Shown: in pieces, positions 42,713 through 52,347 of the stretch
Numbering within the stretch: position 1 is the stretch's first letter
Layout of the letters: each line of letters begins with the position of its first letter
From: Caballeronia fortuita
GTDB lineage: Bacteria; Pseudomonadota; Gammaproteobacteria; Burkholderiales; Burkholderiaceae
Reading direction: 5' to 3'
Assembly: GCF_001544835.2 (NCBI RefSeq)
Contig: NZ_FCNX02000001.1
Span: 558,001 to 622,000, forward strand
Length of the DNA stretch: 64,000 bases
Notes under the pieces: generated by a model
Told to the model about the DNA's origin: nothing
Database searches by the model: none
What the model saw: the letters and a program-made list of their open reading frames with translations, nothing else
Program-made: the position numbers and the translations under genes

Positions 42713-44500
42713 ATGGACGCCAACCCGTTTGCAAAGATGCAGCGACTAGGCCGCGCGCTGATGCTGCCGATCGCCGTACTACCGGTGGCCGGCCTGCTTT
42801 TGCGCCTTGGCCAGCCCGATGTCTTCAACATCAAGATGATCGCCGATGCCGGCGACGCGATCTTCACCAATCTGCCGCTGCTGTTCGCAATCGGCGTGGC
42901 GGTGGGCTTCGCGAAGGACAACAACGGCACGGCGGGTCTCGCCGGCGCGATCGGCTATCTCATCGAAGTGGCCGTGATGAAGGACATCAACGACAAGCTC
43001 AACATGGGCGTGCTGTCGGGGATCATCGCCGGTATGGTGGCCGGCTACCTGTATAACCGCTACAAGGACATCAAGCTGCCCGAGTATCTGGCGTTCTTCG
43101 GCGGCAAGCGCTTCGTGCCGATCGTCACCGGCGTCGCGTGTCTCGTGCTCGGCATCGTCTTCGGCTATATCTGGCAGCCGGTGCAGGCGGCGATCGACGG
43201 CGCGGGCAACTGGCTCACGACGGCCGGCGCGCTCGGCACCTTCGTGTTCGGCGTGCTGAACCGCATCCTGCTCGTGACGGGTCTGCATCACATCATCAAC
43301 TCGCTCGCGTGGTTCGTGTTCGGCTCGTTCACGCCGCCCGACGGTGGCGCGGTCGTGCACGGCGATCTGCATCGCTTCTTTGCGGGCGATAAAACCGCAG
43401 GCGGCTTCATGACGGGTTTCTTCCCGGTGATGATGTTCGGCCTGCCGGCAGCCTGTCTCGCGATGTTCCATGAAGCGCCGAAGGAGCGGCGCGCGATCGT
43501 CGGCGGCTTGCTGTTCTCGATGGCACTGACCGCGTTCCTGACGGGCGTCACCGAGCCGATCGAGTACAGCTTCATGTTCCTCGCGCCGGTGCTCTACGCG
43601 ATCCACGCCGTGCTGACGGGCCTGTCGCTCGCGATCTGCTCGGCGCTCGGCATCCACCTGGGCTTCACGTTCTCGGCGGGCGCGATCGATTACGTGCTGA
43701 ACTACGGCTTGTCGCAGCGCGGATGGCTGGCGCTCGTGATCGGCGCGGTGTACTTCGTCATCTACTACGGCCTGTTCCGCTTCTTCATCCGCAAGTTCAA
43801 CATGGCGACGCCGGGCCGCGAGCCCGCAACGACCGACGCCCAGACCGATGCCGATACGACCGTCGCAGGCGGTCTGATTCCGCCGGTTCCGGGTGCGGCC
43901 GTGTCGGCTTCGAACTCGCGCGCGGCACGGTACATCGCGGCACTCGGCGGCGCGTCCAACCTGTCGCTCGTCGATGCCTGCACGACGCGTCTGCGTCTGT
44001 CGGTCGTGGATTCGGAGAAGGTGTCGGAAGCGCAGTTGAAGACGGTCGGCGCGCGCGGCGTGTTGAAGCGCGGTGCGACCAACGTGCAGGTGATCATCGG
44101 GCCGGAAGCCGACTTGATCGCCGATGAAATCCGCAGCGAACTGGAACATTCGTCGACGCGCGGCGCGACGCCCGCCTCGTCGACGCCGGCGCAACCGGTG
44201 GCAGCAGCCAGCGCCGATCAGACGCCCGGCCCGCTCGATCCGGATCCCTTCCGCTGGCTCGCGGTGTTCGGCGGCGCGACCAACGTCGCGGCGCTCGACG
44301 CGGTGGCGCAGACGCGCCTGCGCGTGGTCGTGCGCGATCCGTCGGCGGTGGATCGTCAGCGTCTGTCTTCGCTCGACGTGGCGTGGGTGTCGGCGGATAC
44401 GTTCCACATCGTCGTGGGCTCGGCGGCGCAACGCTATGCGACGCAACTGTCTGCGCGTCTGCCCGGTGGCACCGGCGGCACGGCGCCGTTGCCTGCCTGA
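42713..44500 (+). CDS. nagE: N-acetylglucosamine-specific PTS EIICB with an extra degenerate EIIB domain
   Basis: Transports and phosphorylates GlcNAc. The glucose-family EIIC (about 1-365) has ten hydrophobic segments with TGLHHIINSLAWFVFGS and the substrate-binding TGVTEPIEYSFMFLAP. A linker leads to an EIIB domain (about 405-480) whose phosphocysteine is C423 in DACTTRLRL. A second EIIB-like domain (about 515-590) follows after a Pro/Ala-rich linker; at the equivalent place it has A532 (AVAQTRLRV), so it cannot be phosphorylated there. No EIIA is attached, matching the EIIA in the preceding fusion. ATG 42713 follows TTGGAGAA. A strong terminator follows. Confidence 0.93.
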   Translation: MDANPFAKMQRLGRALMLPIAVLPVAGLLLRLGQPDVFNIKMIADAGDAIFTNLPLLFAIGVAVGFAKDNNGTAGLAGAIGYLIEVAVMKDINDKLNMGVLSGIIAGMVAGYLYNRYKDIKLPEYLAFFGGKRFVPIVTGVACLVLGIVFGYIWQPVQAAIDGAGNWLTTAGALGTFVFGVLNRILLVTGLHHIINSLAWFVFGSFTPPDGGAVVHGDLHRFFAGDKTAGGFMTGFFPVMMFGLPAACLAMFHEAPKERRAIVGGLLFSMALTAFLTGVTEPIEYSFMFLAPVLYAIHAVLTGLSLAICSALGIHLGFTFSAGAIDYVLNYGLSQRGWLALVIGAVYFVIYYGLFRFFIRKFNMATPGREPATTDAQTDADTTVAGGLIPPVPGAAVSASNSRAARYIAALGGASNLSLVDACTTRLRLSVVDSEKVSEAQLKTVGARGVLKRGATNVQVIIGPEADLIADEIRSELEHSSTRGATPASSTPAQPVAAASADQTPGPLDPDPFRWLAVFGGATNVAALDAVAQTRLRVVVRDPSAVDRQRLSSLDVAWVSADTFHIVVGSAAQRYATQLSARLPGGTGGTAPLPA

Positions 44501-44533
44501 TGTGCTAGTGGCCGGCTGACCCGGTGGTCGAGA

Positions 44534-44566
44534 GCGAACGGCACCTTCGGGTGCCGTTCGCTTTTT
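44534..44566 (+). terminator. Rho-independent terminator of the nag cluster
   Basis: GCGAACGGCACC (44534-44545) pairs perfectly with GGTGCCGTTCGC (44550-44561) around a TTCG tetraloop, followed by TTTTT. A very strong intrinsic terminator. Confidence 0.95.
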
Positions 44567-44583
44567 CGGGCGCCGACAAAGAA

Positions 44584-44612
44584 AAAGCCCGCCGTCTCAT
44601 CGACGGCGGGCT
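44584..44612 (-). terminator. Rho-independent terminator of rpoH
   Basis: AGCCCGCCGTC (44586-44596) pairs with GACGGCGGGCT (44602-44612) around a five-base loop. On the minus strand it is followed by TTTTTCTTT, so it closes the rpoH transcript, back to back with the nag terminator. Confidence 0.9.
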
Positions 44613-44642
44613 TCGTAGTTTCTGCTACAGCACAGTCAGGGG

Positions 44643-45584
<942 letters not shown>

Positions 45585-45641
45585 AAGCTCCTTATAACAA
45601 TTCACGTGCCGCTTAAGAAACGCGGCAAGTCAGACACGATA

Positions 45642-45668
45642 TTAGCACTCCGGTTCATCGAGTGCTAA
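45642..45668 (-). promoter_or_regulatory. CIRCE operator (HrcA-binding site) of rpoH
   Basis: TTAGCACTC (45642-45650), a nine-base spacer and GAGTGCTAA (45660-45668) match the CIRCE consensus at every position. On the rpoH strand a TAATAT at 45644-45639 overlaps one arm and could be the -10, so HrcA binding would cover the promoter. CIRCE normally governs groESL and dnaK; in beta-proteobacteria rpoH has been predicted as a target. The rest of the 355-base rpoH-pagL gap (45585-45939) holds no recognisable gene. Confidence 0.93.
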
Positions 45669-45939
45669 GTGTTAGAGCGAAGGGATATGTGAGAGTTCCC
45701 ACAAAATCTATCGGATTTGCGGGATCAATAGGACAGACCGTTGCGCGCATAGCAGCACAAAATACCGGTATCGACGACGGATTCGAATAACTTACCGGTT
45801 CTGTGCGTCGCGGCGAAAGAATATTCAACTAAACGAACTGCGAGGATACGATTTCTGCAAATGTTTCAGAACGTCACTAGAATCGCCAGACGGCTGAAGT
45901 TTGTGAAACACGCCCGTCTTCCGAGTAAATGGGGTGGTC

Positions 45940-46506
45940 ATGCATAAAAACAAGAGTTCGTGGCATCGCCCGCTGGCGCGCGTGGCGGTGTGTGCTGCTT
46001 TCGGCTTCGCGTCGGCGGCGGCGCATGCCGATCGCTTCGGCCTTCAGTTTGCGGGCGGCGTGGCCGACCGCGATATCAAGAAAGCCGATCTCGGCGTGAC
46101 CTGGGATCCGGGCCTGACGTGGTGGGAGATCGGCGGATTTCATTTCACGCTGGTCGGCGAAGGACACGTTTCGTACTGGCACACCACCGAGGACAACGCC
46201 GTTCACTCGAACATCTGGGAGTTCGGCGTGACGCCGGTCGTGCGCTTCGTGAAGAGCGCGGGCTACTTCCGGCCGTTCATCGAGGCGGGCGTCGGCGTGC
46301 GTCTGCTTTCGCATACGCGGATCACCGAAGATTTCAGCGTGGCGACGGCGTTCCAGTTCGCAGACATGGTGGGCGTCGGCATGATCTTCGGCGACAAACA
46401 GAACTATCAGGTCGGCTATCGGTTCCAGCATCTGTCGAACGGCGGTATCAAAGAGCCGAATCCTGGTATAAATTTCAGCCAGCTATATCTGCAATACAAC
46501 TTCTGA
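45940..46506 (+). CDS. pagL: Lipid A 3-O-deacylase PagL family
   Basis: Outer-membrane esterase that removes the 3-position acyl chain of lipid A. The 188-residue precursor has a signal peptide (about 1-30, ending AAAHA) and an eight-strand beta-barrel with alternating hydrophobic strands ending in the aromatic LYLQYNF. The catalytic His-Ser are H164 and S166 in FQHLSNGGIKEPNPG, with E172 nearby as possible third residue. ATG 45940 is preceded by GGGGTGG; GTG 45934 is an alternative. It stands between rpoH and a small NTF2-like gene. Confidence 0.9.
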   Translation: MHKNKSSWHRPLARVAVCAAFGFASAAAHADRFGLQFAGGVADRDIKKADLGVTWDPGLTWWEIGGFHFTLVGEGHVSYWHTTEDNAVHSNIWEFGVTPVVRFVKSAGYFRPFIEAGVGVRLLSHTRITEDFSVATAFQFADMVGVGMIFGDKQNYQVGYRFQHLSNGGIKEPNPGINFSQLYLQYNF

Positions 46507-46551
46507 CGGGGCGCCGGCGCATCGGTTCCTCGACACAAGGGGAATCGACAG

Positions 46552-46935
46552 ATGCCGGCAAAAACCATTGAGGCCATCCGTGGCCTCGAGCGCGATCGTT
46601 TCCGTGCCATGGTCGAAGGCGACGGCCCGGCGCTGGACGCGCTGCTGGCCGAGAACGTCAGCTACGTCCACACGAACGGCAAGCGGGAGACGAAGCGCCA
46701 GTTCATCGACGCGATCACCGCGGGCCGACGCCGCTATCGCCAGATCGAAATCCAGTCGCAGGACGTGCTGCCCGCCGGGCGCGATACCTGTCTCGTTTCG
46801 GGGCGCGCGTTGATCGAGATGGAATCGAAGAACGGCGCGCTGCTGTTTCCGATCGCCTACACCGCCGTTCACGTGCAAACCGAAGGCCAGTGGCAACTCC
46901 TCGCGCTGCAGGCGACGCGCGTGGCGCTCGAATAG
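46552..46935 (+). CDS. NTF2-like (DUF4440) family protein
   Basis: A 127-residue cone-fold protein of the nuclear transport factor 2-like superfamily. It has an N-terminal helix (TIEAIRGLERDRFRAMVEG), LLAENVSYVHTNGKRETKRQF, and beta strands ending with WQLLALQATRV. Such proteins range from enzymes to ligand binders; no catalytic residues can be assigned. ATG 46552 follows AAGGGGAAT and lies 45 bases after pagL, so it may be cotranscribed. It converges on leuA. Confidence 0.85.
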   Translation: MPAKTIEAIRGLERDRFRAMVEGDGPALDALLAENVSYVHTNGKRETKRQFIDAITAGRRRYRQIEIQSQDVLPAGRDTCLVSGRALIEMESKNGALLFPIAYTAVHVQTEGQWQLLALQATRVALE

Positions 46936-46973
46936 CCACGCGCTTTACTTCCCGATTTACGCCGACAGTCCCG

Positions 46974-48626
46974 TCAAGCTTCGACTGCTTCGTCCTGCCG
47001 GGCGTTCGCCGCGATGCGCCCGGAGCGGTTGACCGCGCTCACGACGGCATCGGCGACGGCGAGCGCCGGATTCGCGTGAACCGCGACGCCGAAGCGCGTC
47101 GGGCCGTCGCCGACGCGGCAGCCGACGAAGGCCGCCGTATCGCCGCTCGCCGTCACGGACGTTTCGAACCAGTTGACGTTCGCGTCCGCGCCGAGCGCGG
47201 CGGCGACGGCCTGTGCGTAAGCGTCGCCGCTCGCCGCGTTCGCCGCCGGCGCGATCGCGACGCGCTTGTCGAACACCGACAGCGTCGAAACGTCCACACG
47301 CGATACCGGCCCGCCCGCGTCGAAATATTCGCGCCGGAAGAGCTCGCAGATCGCTTCGCCGCTGATTTCCGCTCCGGATGCATCGGTGACTTTCTGAACC
47401 GCGTGACTGAACTCGATCTGCACGCGGCGCGGCGGCGTGAAGCCAAGGCCGCGTTCGAGCAGATAGGTGGAGCCGCCCTTGCCGGACTGGCTGTTCACGC
47501 GAATCACGGCGTCGTAGCTGCGGCCGAGATCGGCGGGATCGATCGGCAAATAGGGCACTTCCCACACCGTACCCGGCACGCGCTGCGCGAAACCCTTGCG
47601 GATCGCGTCCTGATGCGAACCCGAAAATGCCGTGAACACGAGATCGCCCGCATACGGATGACGCGGATGCACCGGAATCTGGTTGCATCGCTCGACGACG
47701 CGGCGCACGGCGTCGATGTCGGAGAAATCGAGGCCCGGATCGATGCCCTGCGTATAGAGATTCATCGCGAGCGTGACGAGATCGACGTTGCCGGTGCGCT
47801 CGCCGTTGCCGAAGAGACATCCTTCGATGCGGTCCGCGCCCGCGAGCAGGGCCATCTCGGCCGCCGCGACCGCCGTGCCGCGATCGTTATGCGGATGCAC
47901 CGACAACACGATGCTGTCGCGAAAGCCCATGTTGCGGTCCATCCACTCGATCTGATCGGCGAACACGTTGGGCATTGCCGCTTCGACCGTGGCGGGGAGA
48001 TTCACGATCATCTTGTGATCGGGCGTCGGACGCCACATTTGCGCGACGGCGTCGCAGACCTCGCGCGCGAACGAGAGTTCGGTCATGCTGAAGGTCTCGG
48101 GCGAGTATTGATAGATCCAGTGCGTGTCCGGCCGCGCCGCCGCGCATTCCTTGATGATGCGCGTGCCTTCGACCGCCAGCGCCTTCACTTCGTCCTTCGA
48201 CTGATTGAATACGATCTTGCGGAACGACGGCGCGATCGCGTTGTAGAGATGCACGATCACGCGCCTCGCGCCTTCGACGGCTTCGAACGTGCGCTCGATC
48301 AGTTCGCGGCGCGACTGCACGAGCACTTCGATGGTCACGTCGTCGGGGATGCGCTTTTCGTCGATCAGCTTGCGCACGAAGTCGAAATCGGTCTGCGATG
48401 CCGACGGGAATCCCACCTCGATTTCCTTGAACCCGATCCTCACCAGCATCTCGAAGAATTCGAGCTTGGAGGCGATGCTCATCGGCTCGATCAGCGACTG
48501 GTTGCCGTCGCGCAGATCGGTGCTCATCCAGATGGGCGCGCGCTCGATCGTGCGGTTGGGCCAGCGGCGGCCATTCAGACGGACTTGCGGAAACGGGCGG
48601 TATTTCTCGGCGGGGTTCGGCATCAT
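46974..48626 (-). CDS. leuA: 2-isopropylmalate synthase, long (LeuA type 2) form
   Basis: Condenses acetyl-CoA with 2-oxoisovalerate, the first committed step to leucine. The 550 residues and sequence belong to the long form (TIGR00970-like) shared with actinobacteria and fungi, not the E. coli type. The TIM barrel has [15 protein letters not shown], metal histidines in [10 protein letters not shown] and [18 protein letters not shown]; the C-terminal ~130 residues form the leucine-sensing domain. Start [13 protein letters not shown] at 48626 is chosen, though an in-frame extension to 48800 is open. leuBCD genes are not nearby. Confidence 0.94.
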   Translation of the reverse strand: MMPNPAEKYRPFPQVRLNGRRWPNRTIERAPIWMSTDLRDGNQSLIEPMSIASKLEFFEMLVRIGFKEIEVGFPSASQTDFDFVRKLIDEKRIPDDVTIEVLVQSRRELIERTFEAVEGARRVIVHLYNAIAPSFRKIVFNQSKDEVKALAVEGTRIIKECAAARPDTHWIYQYSPETFSMTELSFAREVCDAVAQMWRPTPDHKMIVNLPATVEAAMPNVFADQIEWMDRNMGFRDSIVLSVHPHNDRGTAVAAAEMALLAGADRIEGCLFGNGERTGNVDLVTLAMNLYTQGIDPGLDFSDIDAVRRVVERCNQIPVHPRHPYAGDLVFTAFSGSHQDAIRKGFAQRVPGTVWEVPYLPIDPADLGRSYDAVIRVNSQSGKGGSTYLLERGLGFTPPRRVQIEFSHAVQKVTDASGAEISGEAICELFRREYFDAGGPVSRVDVSTLSVFDKRVAIAPAANAASGDAYAQAVAAALGADANVNWFETSVTASGDTAAFVGCRVGDGPTRFGVAVHANPALAVADAVVSAVNRSGRIAANARQDEAVEA

Positions 48627-49040
48627 GATCGTCGATCTCTCTTCGGGCGGTTTGCGTAGCGTCTGCGAGAGAGGCCGTGTCCGGCGGCTGGCCGGGCGTG
48701 GCTGGATGCACGAGAAACCGCACCGCGCGCGCGCGTCACGGGGATCACCAGCGATGGTGACGCCTGCGACCAACGTGAACGTGCTTGACGCAGCGTGCAT
48801 GTGACCCTCGCGTTTCCGTTTCGCGGGATGCGCGAACGAAAAGCTGACGACTACAGGTGGTAAGAAAAGGAACTGCGGGACTGCTCGGAGGACCGCGCAC
48901 CTTGCGGCGCACGGCGCTACGCCTGGCGACTTACGCTAGACGTAGCGATAGGGGCCGCGCTAGGCGGCCCGAAATAATTCGGAGGGAGGAAGGCTGGGTG
49001 AAACGCATGCGTCGACTTTAAACCAGCGTTGAATAAAGTG
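48627..49040 (-). other. Long leader region upstream of leuA
   Basis: A 414-base gap between ybiB and leuA without a convincing gene. Read on the leuA strand it holds an in-frame extension of leuA from 48800 (58 codons, not conserved-looking) and several hairpins: GGGCCGC/GCGGCCC (48952-48970 region), CGCTACG/CGTAGCG (48915-48947) and TCACCA/TGGTGA (48745-48760). No Leu-rich leader peptide is visible. The hairpins could terminate ybiB transcription or regulate leuA. Confidence 0.4.
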
Positions 49041-50033
49041 TCAAACGGGATTTTCGCGACCCGCGACGGGTTTGCGCACCACGGCGGCGATCACTTCCAC
49101 CTGTCGCGCGACGGCGGGCGGCACCGGCACATCGCCGCGCAGCACGCATTCGATCCAGCGCGCGGTGGTCGCGGCATCGAGCGTTTCGGGCAGTTCGACG
49201 GGCGGCGAATGCGGCTGCGAGTGCTCCGGCGCGACGAGCGTCTCGACGTGGCCGTCGTGGAACCAGTCGACCTGCACCTGGCGGCGCGTGTCGGCGACCG
49301 CTTCGCCTTCCGTGCCGCGCGCGAGCAATGCGCCGCCCGCCGCCGCGTCCGGATGCTCCGTGAAGAGCCCGGTGAGACTCTCGCGATACTCCGGATGCGT
49401 GTAGTTGACGAGCCGCAGGCCCGGCTCCGCGAACGGCTGAAGAATCTTCACGAGCGTGTGCGTCGAGTTGCGCACGCCCATCCGTCGCCTGAGCGCGAGC
49501 AGGCGCGCGAGCTTCGGCGCGAGTACGGTGATCGGCGCGAACGCGAGACGGCGCGAGGCGAGACTGTCTTCGATTTCATCGTGCGAAGCCGCATGCGCGA
49601 TGCCCAGCTCGGCGAAGATGGCGGCGCTCGTCACGCGGCCGGGATCGTCGGTGACGCCATGCACGAGCACCGGCACGCCTTCACGCGCAAGCAGGAGCGA
49701 CAGGAGCGGCACGAGATTCGGCGTCTTGCGCGCGCCGTTGTAGCTCGGGATCGACACGGGCCGCGCGTGCTCGCGGCCGTCCTGGACATGCAGCGGCTCG
49801 AAAGAGCGATGCGCGGCCGACAGCATCGCGGCGAGTTCGGCGGCGGATTCGCCCTTCACGCGATAGGCAAGCAGCACCGCGCCCAGCTCGAGTTCGGCGA
49901 CGCGATCGTCGAGCATCGCTTCGTAGAGCGCGTAGGTGTCGTCGTGCGACAGGGCGCGCGCGCCGTTCGGCCCACGGCCGATTTCCTTGATGTAGCGTGC
50001 GCAGGCGAAAGTGGGGGCAGCAGAGTCGGTCAT
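49041..50033 (-). CDS. ybiB: DNA-binding protein YbiB (TrpD2 family)
   Basis: Homologue of anthranilate phosphoribosyltransferase that has lost that activity; E. coli YbiB (TrpD2) is a dimeric nucleic-acid-binding protein under LexA control. The 330 residues have the TrpD fold: an N-terminal helical domain (YIKEIGRGPNGARALSHDD), then PVSIPSYNGARKTPNLVPLL and LVHGVTDDPGRVTSA in place of the phosphate-binding loop, and MGVRNSTHTLVKILQPF. I see no other trp genes adjacent. Single gene divergent from the next operon. Confidence 0.87.
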   Translation of the reverse strand: MTDSAAPTFACARYIKEIGRGPNGARALSHDDTYALYEAMLDDRVAELELGAVLLAYRVKGESAAELAAMLSAAHRSFEPLHVQDGREHARPVSIPSYNGARKTPNLVPLLSLLLAREGVPVLVHGVTDDPGRVTSAAIFAELGIAHAASHDEIEDSLASRRLAFAPITVLAPKLARLLALRRRMGVRNSTHTLVKILQPFAEPGLRLVNYTHPEYRESLTGLFTEHPDAAAGGALLARGTEGEAVADTRRQVQVDWFHDGHVETLVAPEHSQPHSPPVELPETLDAATTARWIECVLRGDVPVPPAVARQVEVIAAVVRKPVAGRENPV

Positions 50034-50359
50034 CGGAAAGATGCGCGATCGGGCGCTCGATTCCGGGATGTGAGCGATGCCGTCGCGCGTTTCAAAGGTG
50101 CAGGAATGCTATTGAGTACCGCATTTGACGGGCGCTGGCAAGGTTTGCCGGCCGGACGTTTCGCGCCGCTTCCGTCCGATGCTTACTGAAACCGGCGTGC
50201 CGCCCGCGCTTCCGAAGGCCGGCCGAAAGCTCGCAAAGCCAAGCCGGTCAAGCGTCGCCACGATCTGCTCGCGCACGTTAAACTCTTTCTTCTCGCCGGC
50301 GTGAGCGCCAGCGCATTCGTCCATCAATCTGCAAAAGAAAACAGCAACAGGAGAGCGGG
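50034..50359. other. Intergenic region between ybiB and the FAH operon
   Basis: A 326-base gap with divergent genes on each side. It must contain promoters for both, but I see no clear -35/-10 pair, repeat or RNA gene. GGAGAGCGGG at 50350 is the ribosome site of the next gene. Confidence 0.4.
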
Positions 50360-51058
50360 ATGAGCTATGTGTTTCCTCCGGCGCCGGCAGCAGCGGTGCC
50401 CGTCGATGGTTCGGAACAGCAGTTTCCCGTGCGCCGCATCTACTGCGTCGGCCGCAATTACGAAGCTCACGCGCGCGAAATGGGCCACGATCCAGACCGG
50501 GAGCCGCCGTTCTTTTTTAGCAAGCCCGCCGATGCGGTTCTCAATGTCGCGCCCGGATCGACCGCCGAATTTCCGTATCCGCCGCAGACGAAGAACCTGC
50601 ACTTCGAGATGGAGCTCGTCGCCGCGATCGGCAAGCAAGGCAAGGACATTCCGGCCGACCAGGCGCTCGATTACGTCTACGGCTACGCGCTCGGGCTCGA
50701 CATGACGCGCCGCGACCTGCAAGCCGAAGCGAAGAAGCTCGGCCGTCCGTGGGATACGGCGAAGGGCTTCGACCGTTCCGCGCCCATCGGCCCGATTCAT
50801 CCGGTGTCGAAGGTCGGGCATCTGGAGAAAAGCGCGATCTGGCTGACCGTGAACGGCGAGGAAAAGCAGCGCTCGGACATTTCGCAACTGATCTGGTCGG
50901 TGGGCGAGACCATCGCTTATCTGTCCACGCTCTTCGAGCTTTTCCCCGGCGATCTCATTTTCACCGGCACGCCCGAAGGCGTCGGCGCGGTCGTAAAGGG
51001 CGATCTTCTGAACGGCGGCGTCGATGGCATCGGTGAGTTCTCGGTGCGCGTCGTATGA
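50360..51058 (+). CDS. Fumarylacetoacetate hydrolase family protein (fumarylpyruvate hydrolase-like)
   Basis: Hydrolase of the FAH fold (232 aa) splitting beta-diketone acids such as fumarylpyruvate. The active-site metal and substrate motifs are CVGRNYEAHAREMG near residue 31, FFFSKPADAV, LHFEMELVAAIGK (metal-binding acidic pair), GLDMTRRDLQ and FTGTPEGVGAV. The following gene, a maleylpyruvate/maleylacetoacetate isomerase, overlaps it by four bases, so the pair probably ends a gentisate or homogentisate ring-cleavage pathway; the dioxygenase is not in this window. Ribosome site GGAGAG precedes ATG 50360. Confidence 0.9.
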   Translation: MSYVFPPAPAAAVPVDGSEQQFPVRRIYCVGRNYEAHAREMGHDPDREPPFFFSKPADAVLNVAPGSTAEFPYPPQTKNLHFEMELVAAIGKQGKDIPADQALDYVYGYALGLDMTRRDLQAEAKKLGRPWDTAKGFDRSAPIGPIHPVSKVGHLEKSAIWLTVNGEEKQRSDISQLIWSVGETIAYLSTLFELFPGDLIFTGTPEGVGAVVKGDLLNGGVDGIGEFSVRVV

Positions 51059-51699
51059 AGCTCTACAGCTATTTCCGCAGCTCGGCGGCGTATCGCGTGC
51101 GTATCGCGCTGAATCTGAAAGGGCTCGATTACGAATACGAGGGCGTTCATTTGCTGCGCGACGGCGGCCAGCAACTGAAGCCCGAATATCGCGCGGTGAA
51201 TCCGGACGGCATCGTGCCCGCGCTGGTCGATGGCGACGACGTGCTCGTGCAATCGCTCGCGATCATCGAGTATCTCGACGAGACGCATCCCGAGCCGCCG
51301 CTGCTGCCGAAGCGTCCGTCCGACCGCGCGTTCGTGCGCTCCGTCGCGATGCAGGTCGCGTGCGAGATTCATCCGCTCGACAATCTGCGCGTGCTCAAGT
51401 ACCTGAAGCATCAGGTCAAGGTGCCGGACGAAGTGAAGGATGCGTGGTATCGGCATTGGGTCGAGACCGGTTTCGCGTCGCTCGAAAAGCGGCTCGCGGC
51501 CGACAAGCGCGTCGGCGCGCTGACGTTCGGCGACACGCCGACCGTCGCGGATCTATGCATCGTGCCGCAAGTTTTCAACGCGCGGCGCTTCGGCATGGAC
51601 GTGAGTCCTTATCCGACGATCGCGCGCATCGCCGATCACGCCTTGTCGCTCGATGCCTTCGCGCGGGCCGCGCCGGCTGAGCAACCGGACGCGGAATGA
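51055..51699 (+). CDS. maiA: Maleylacetoacetate/maleylpyruvate isomerase (zeta-class GST)
   Basis: Glutathione-dependent cis-trans isomerase (214 aa). The N-terminal thioredoxin domain begins with the zeta-class active-site SYFRSSAAYRVRIALNLKG, where Ser and Cys/Ser residues activate glutathione; PEYRAVNPDGIVPALVDGD and VQSLAIIEYLDETHP complete it, and the helical C-terminal domain has TVADLCIVPQVFNARRF. It overlaps the FAH gene (ATGA 51055-51058) and is overlapped by the LysE gene (ATGA 51696-51699), a tight three-gene operon. Substrate choice between maleylpyruvate and maleylacetoacetate cannot be made. Confidence 0.9.
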   Translation: MKLYSYFRSSAAYRVRIALNLKGLDYEYEGVHLLRDGGQQLKPEYRAVNPDGIVPALVDGDDVLVQSLAIIEYLDETHPEPPLLPKRPSDRAFVRSVAMQVACEIHPLDNLRVLKYLKHQVKVPDEVKDAWYRHWVETGFASLEKRLAADKRVGALTFGDTPTVADLCIVPQVFNARRFGMDVSPYPTIARIADHALSLDAFARAAPAEQPDAE

Positions 51700-52313
51700 C
51701 GGCGGATTTTCCGAGTTTTCTGTCGGGTGCGGGACTGGGCGCGAGCTTGATCGTCGCGATCGGCGCGCAGAACGCGTTCGTCTTGCGGCAGGGTTTGAAG
51801 CGCAGGCACGTGGGCATCGTGGTGTCGATCTGCGCGTTCATCGACGTAATGTTGATCGCGCTCGGCGTCGGCGGAATGGGCGCGCTCATCGCGCGTGCGC
51901 CCGTTCTGCTCGACGTGATCCGCTGGGCGGGCGCCGCTTTCGTGTTTCTGTACGGTTTGCGGGCGTTTCTCGCGGCGTGGCGCGGTCCCGGACACCTGAA
52001 CGCATCGGACGGCGATTCGCAGACCGCGCTCGGCGCGGCATCGACCGTGCTCGCCTTGTCGCTGCTCAATCCGCACGTTTATCTCGATACCGTCGTGCTG
52101 CTCGGCGGCATCGGCGCGCAACACGGCTGGCCGGGCAATGCGTGGTTCGCGGCGGGCGCGATGTGTTCGTCGATCGTCTGGTTCACCGCGCTCGGTTACG
52201 GCGCTCGTTTGCTGGAACCATGGTTCGAAAAAGATGCGGCGTGGCGCGTGCTCGACGTGATCGTCGGCTGCGTGATGTGGTGGATCGCGGCGACGCTCGT
52301 CTTTGCGCGATGA
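51696..52313 (+). CDS. LysE/ArgO family amino acid exporter
   Basis: Inner-membrane exporter (205 aa) with six hydrophobic segments. The N-terminal signature GASLIVAIGAQNAFVLRQGL and the later ALSLLNPHVYLDTVVLLGGIG are diagnostic for the LysE/ArgO family exporting lysine or arginine. Typical length. The start codon overlaps the isomerase stop, so it is cotranscribed with two aromatic-degradation genes, a pairing without obvious metabolic logic. It is followed by a hairpin whose T-run serves the convergent ftsY. Confidence 0.9.
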   Translation: MTADFPSFLSGAGLGASLIVAIGAQNAFVLRQGLKRRHVGIVVSICAFIDVMLIALGVGGMGALIARAPVLLDVIRWAGAAFVFLYGLRAFLAAWRGPGHLNASDGDSQTALGAASTVLALSLLNPHVYLDTVVLLGGIGAQHGWPGNAWFAAGAMCSSIVWFTALGYGARLLEPWFEKDAAWRVLDVIVGCVMWWIAATLVFAR

Positions 52314-52340
52314 AAAAAAGAGCGCCAGGCGGGCGCTCTT
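52313..52340 (-). terminator. Rho-independent terminator of ftsY
   Basis: AAGAGCGCC (52318-52326) pairs with GGCGCTCTT (52332-52340) around a five-base loop. On the minus strand it is followed by a T-run (complement of 52313-52319), right after the ftsY stop at 52348. It also ends at the lysE stop. Confidence 0.88.
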
Positions 52341-52347
52341 GTTACGT

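Noticed and set aside
48627..48800. 58-codon N-terminal extension of leuA
   Set aside because: The extension is Arg/Pro-rich and unlike any LeuA N-terminus; [12 protein letters not shown] is the usual start for this enzyme type.
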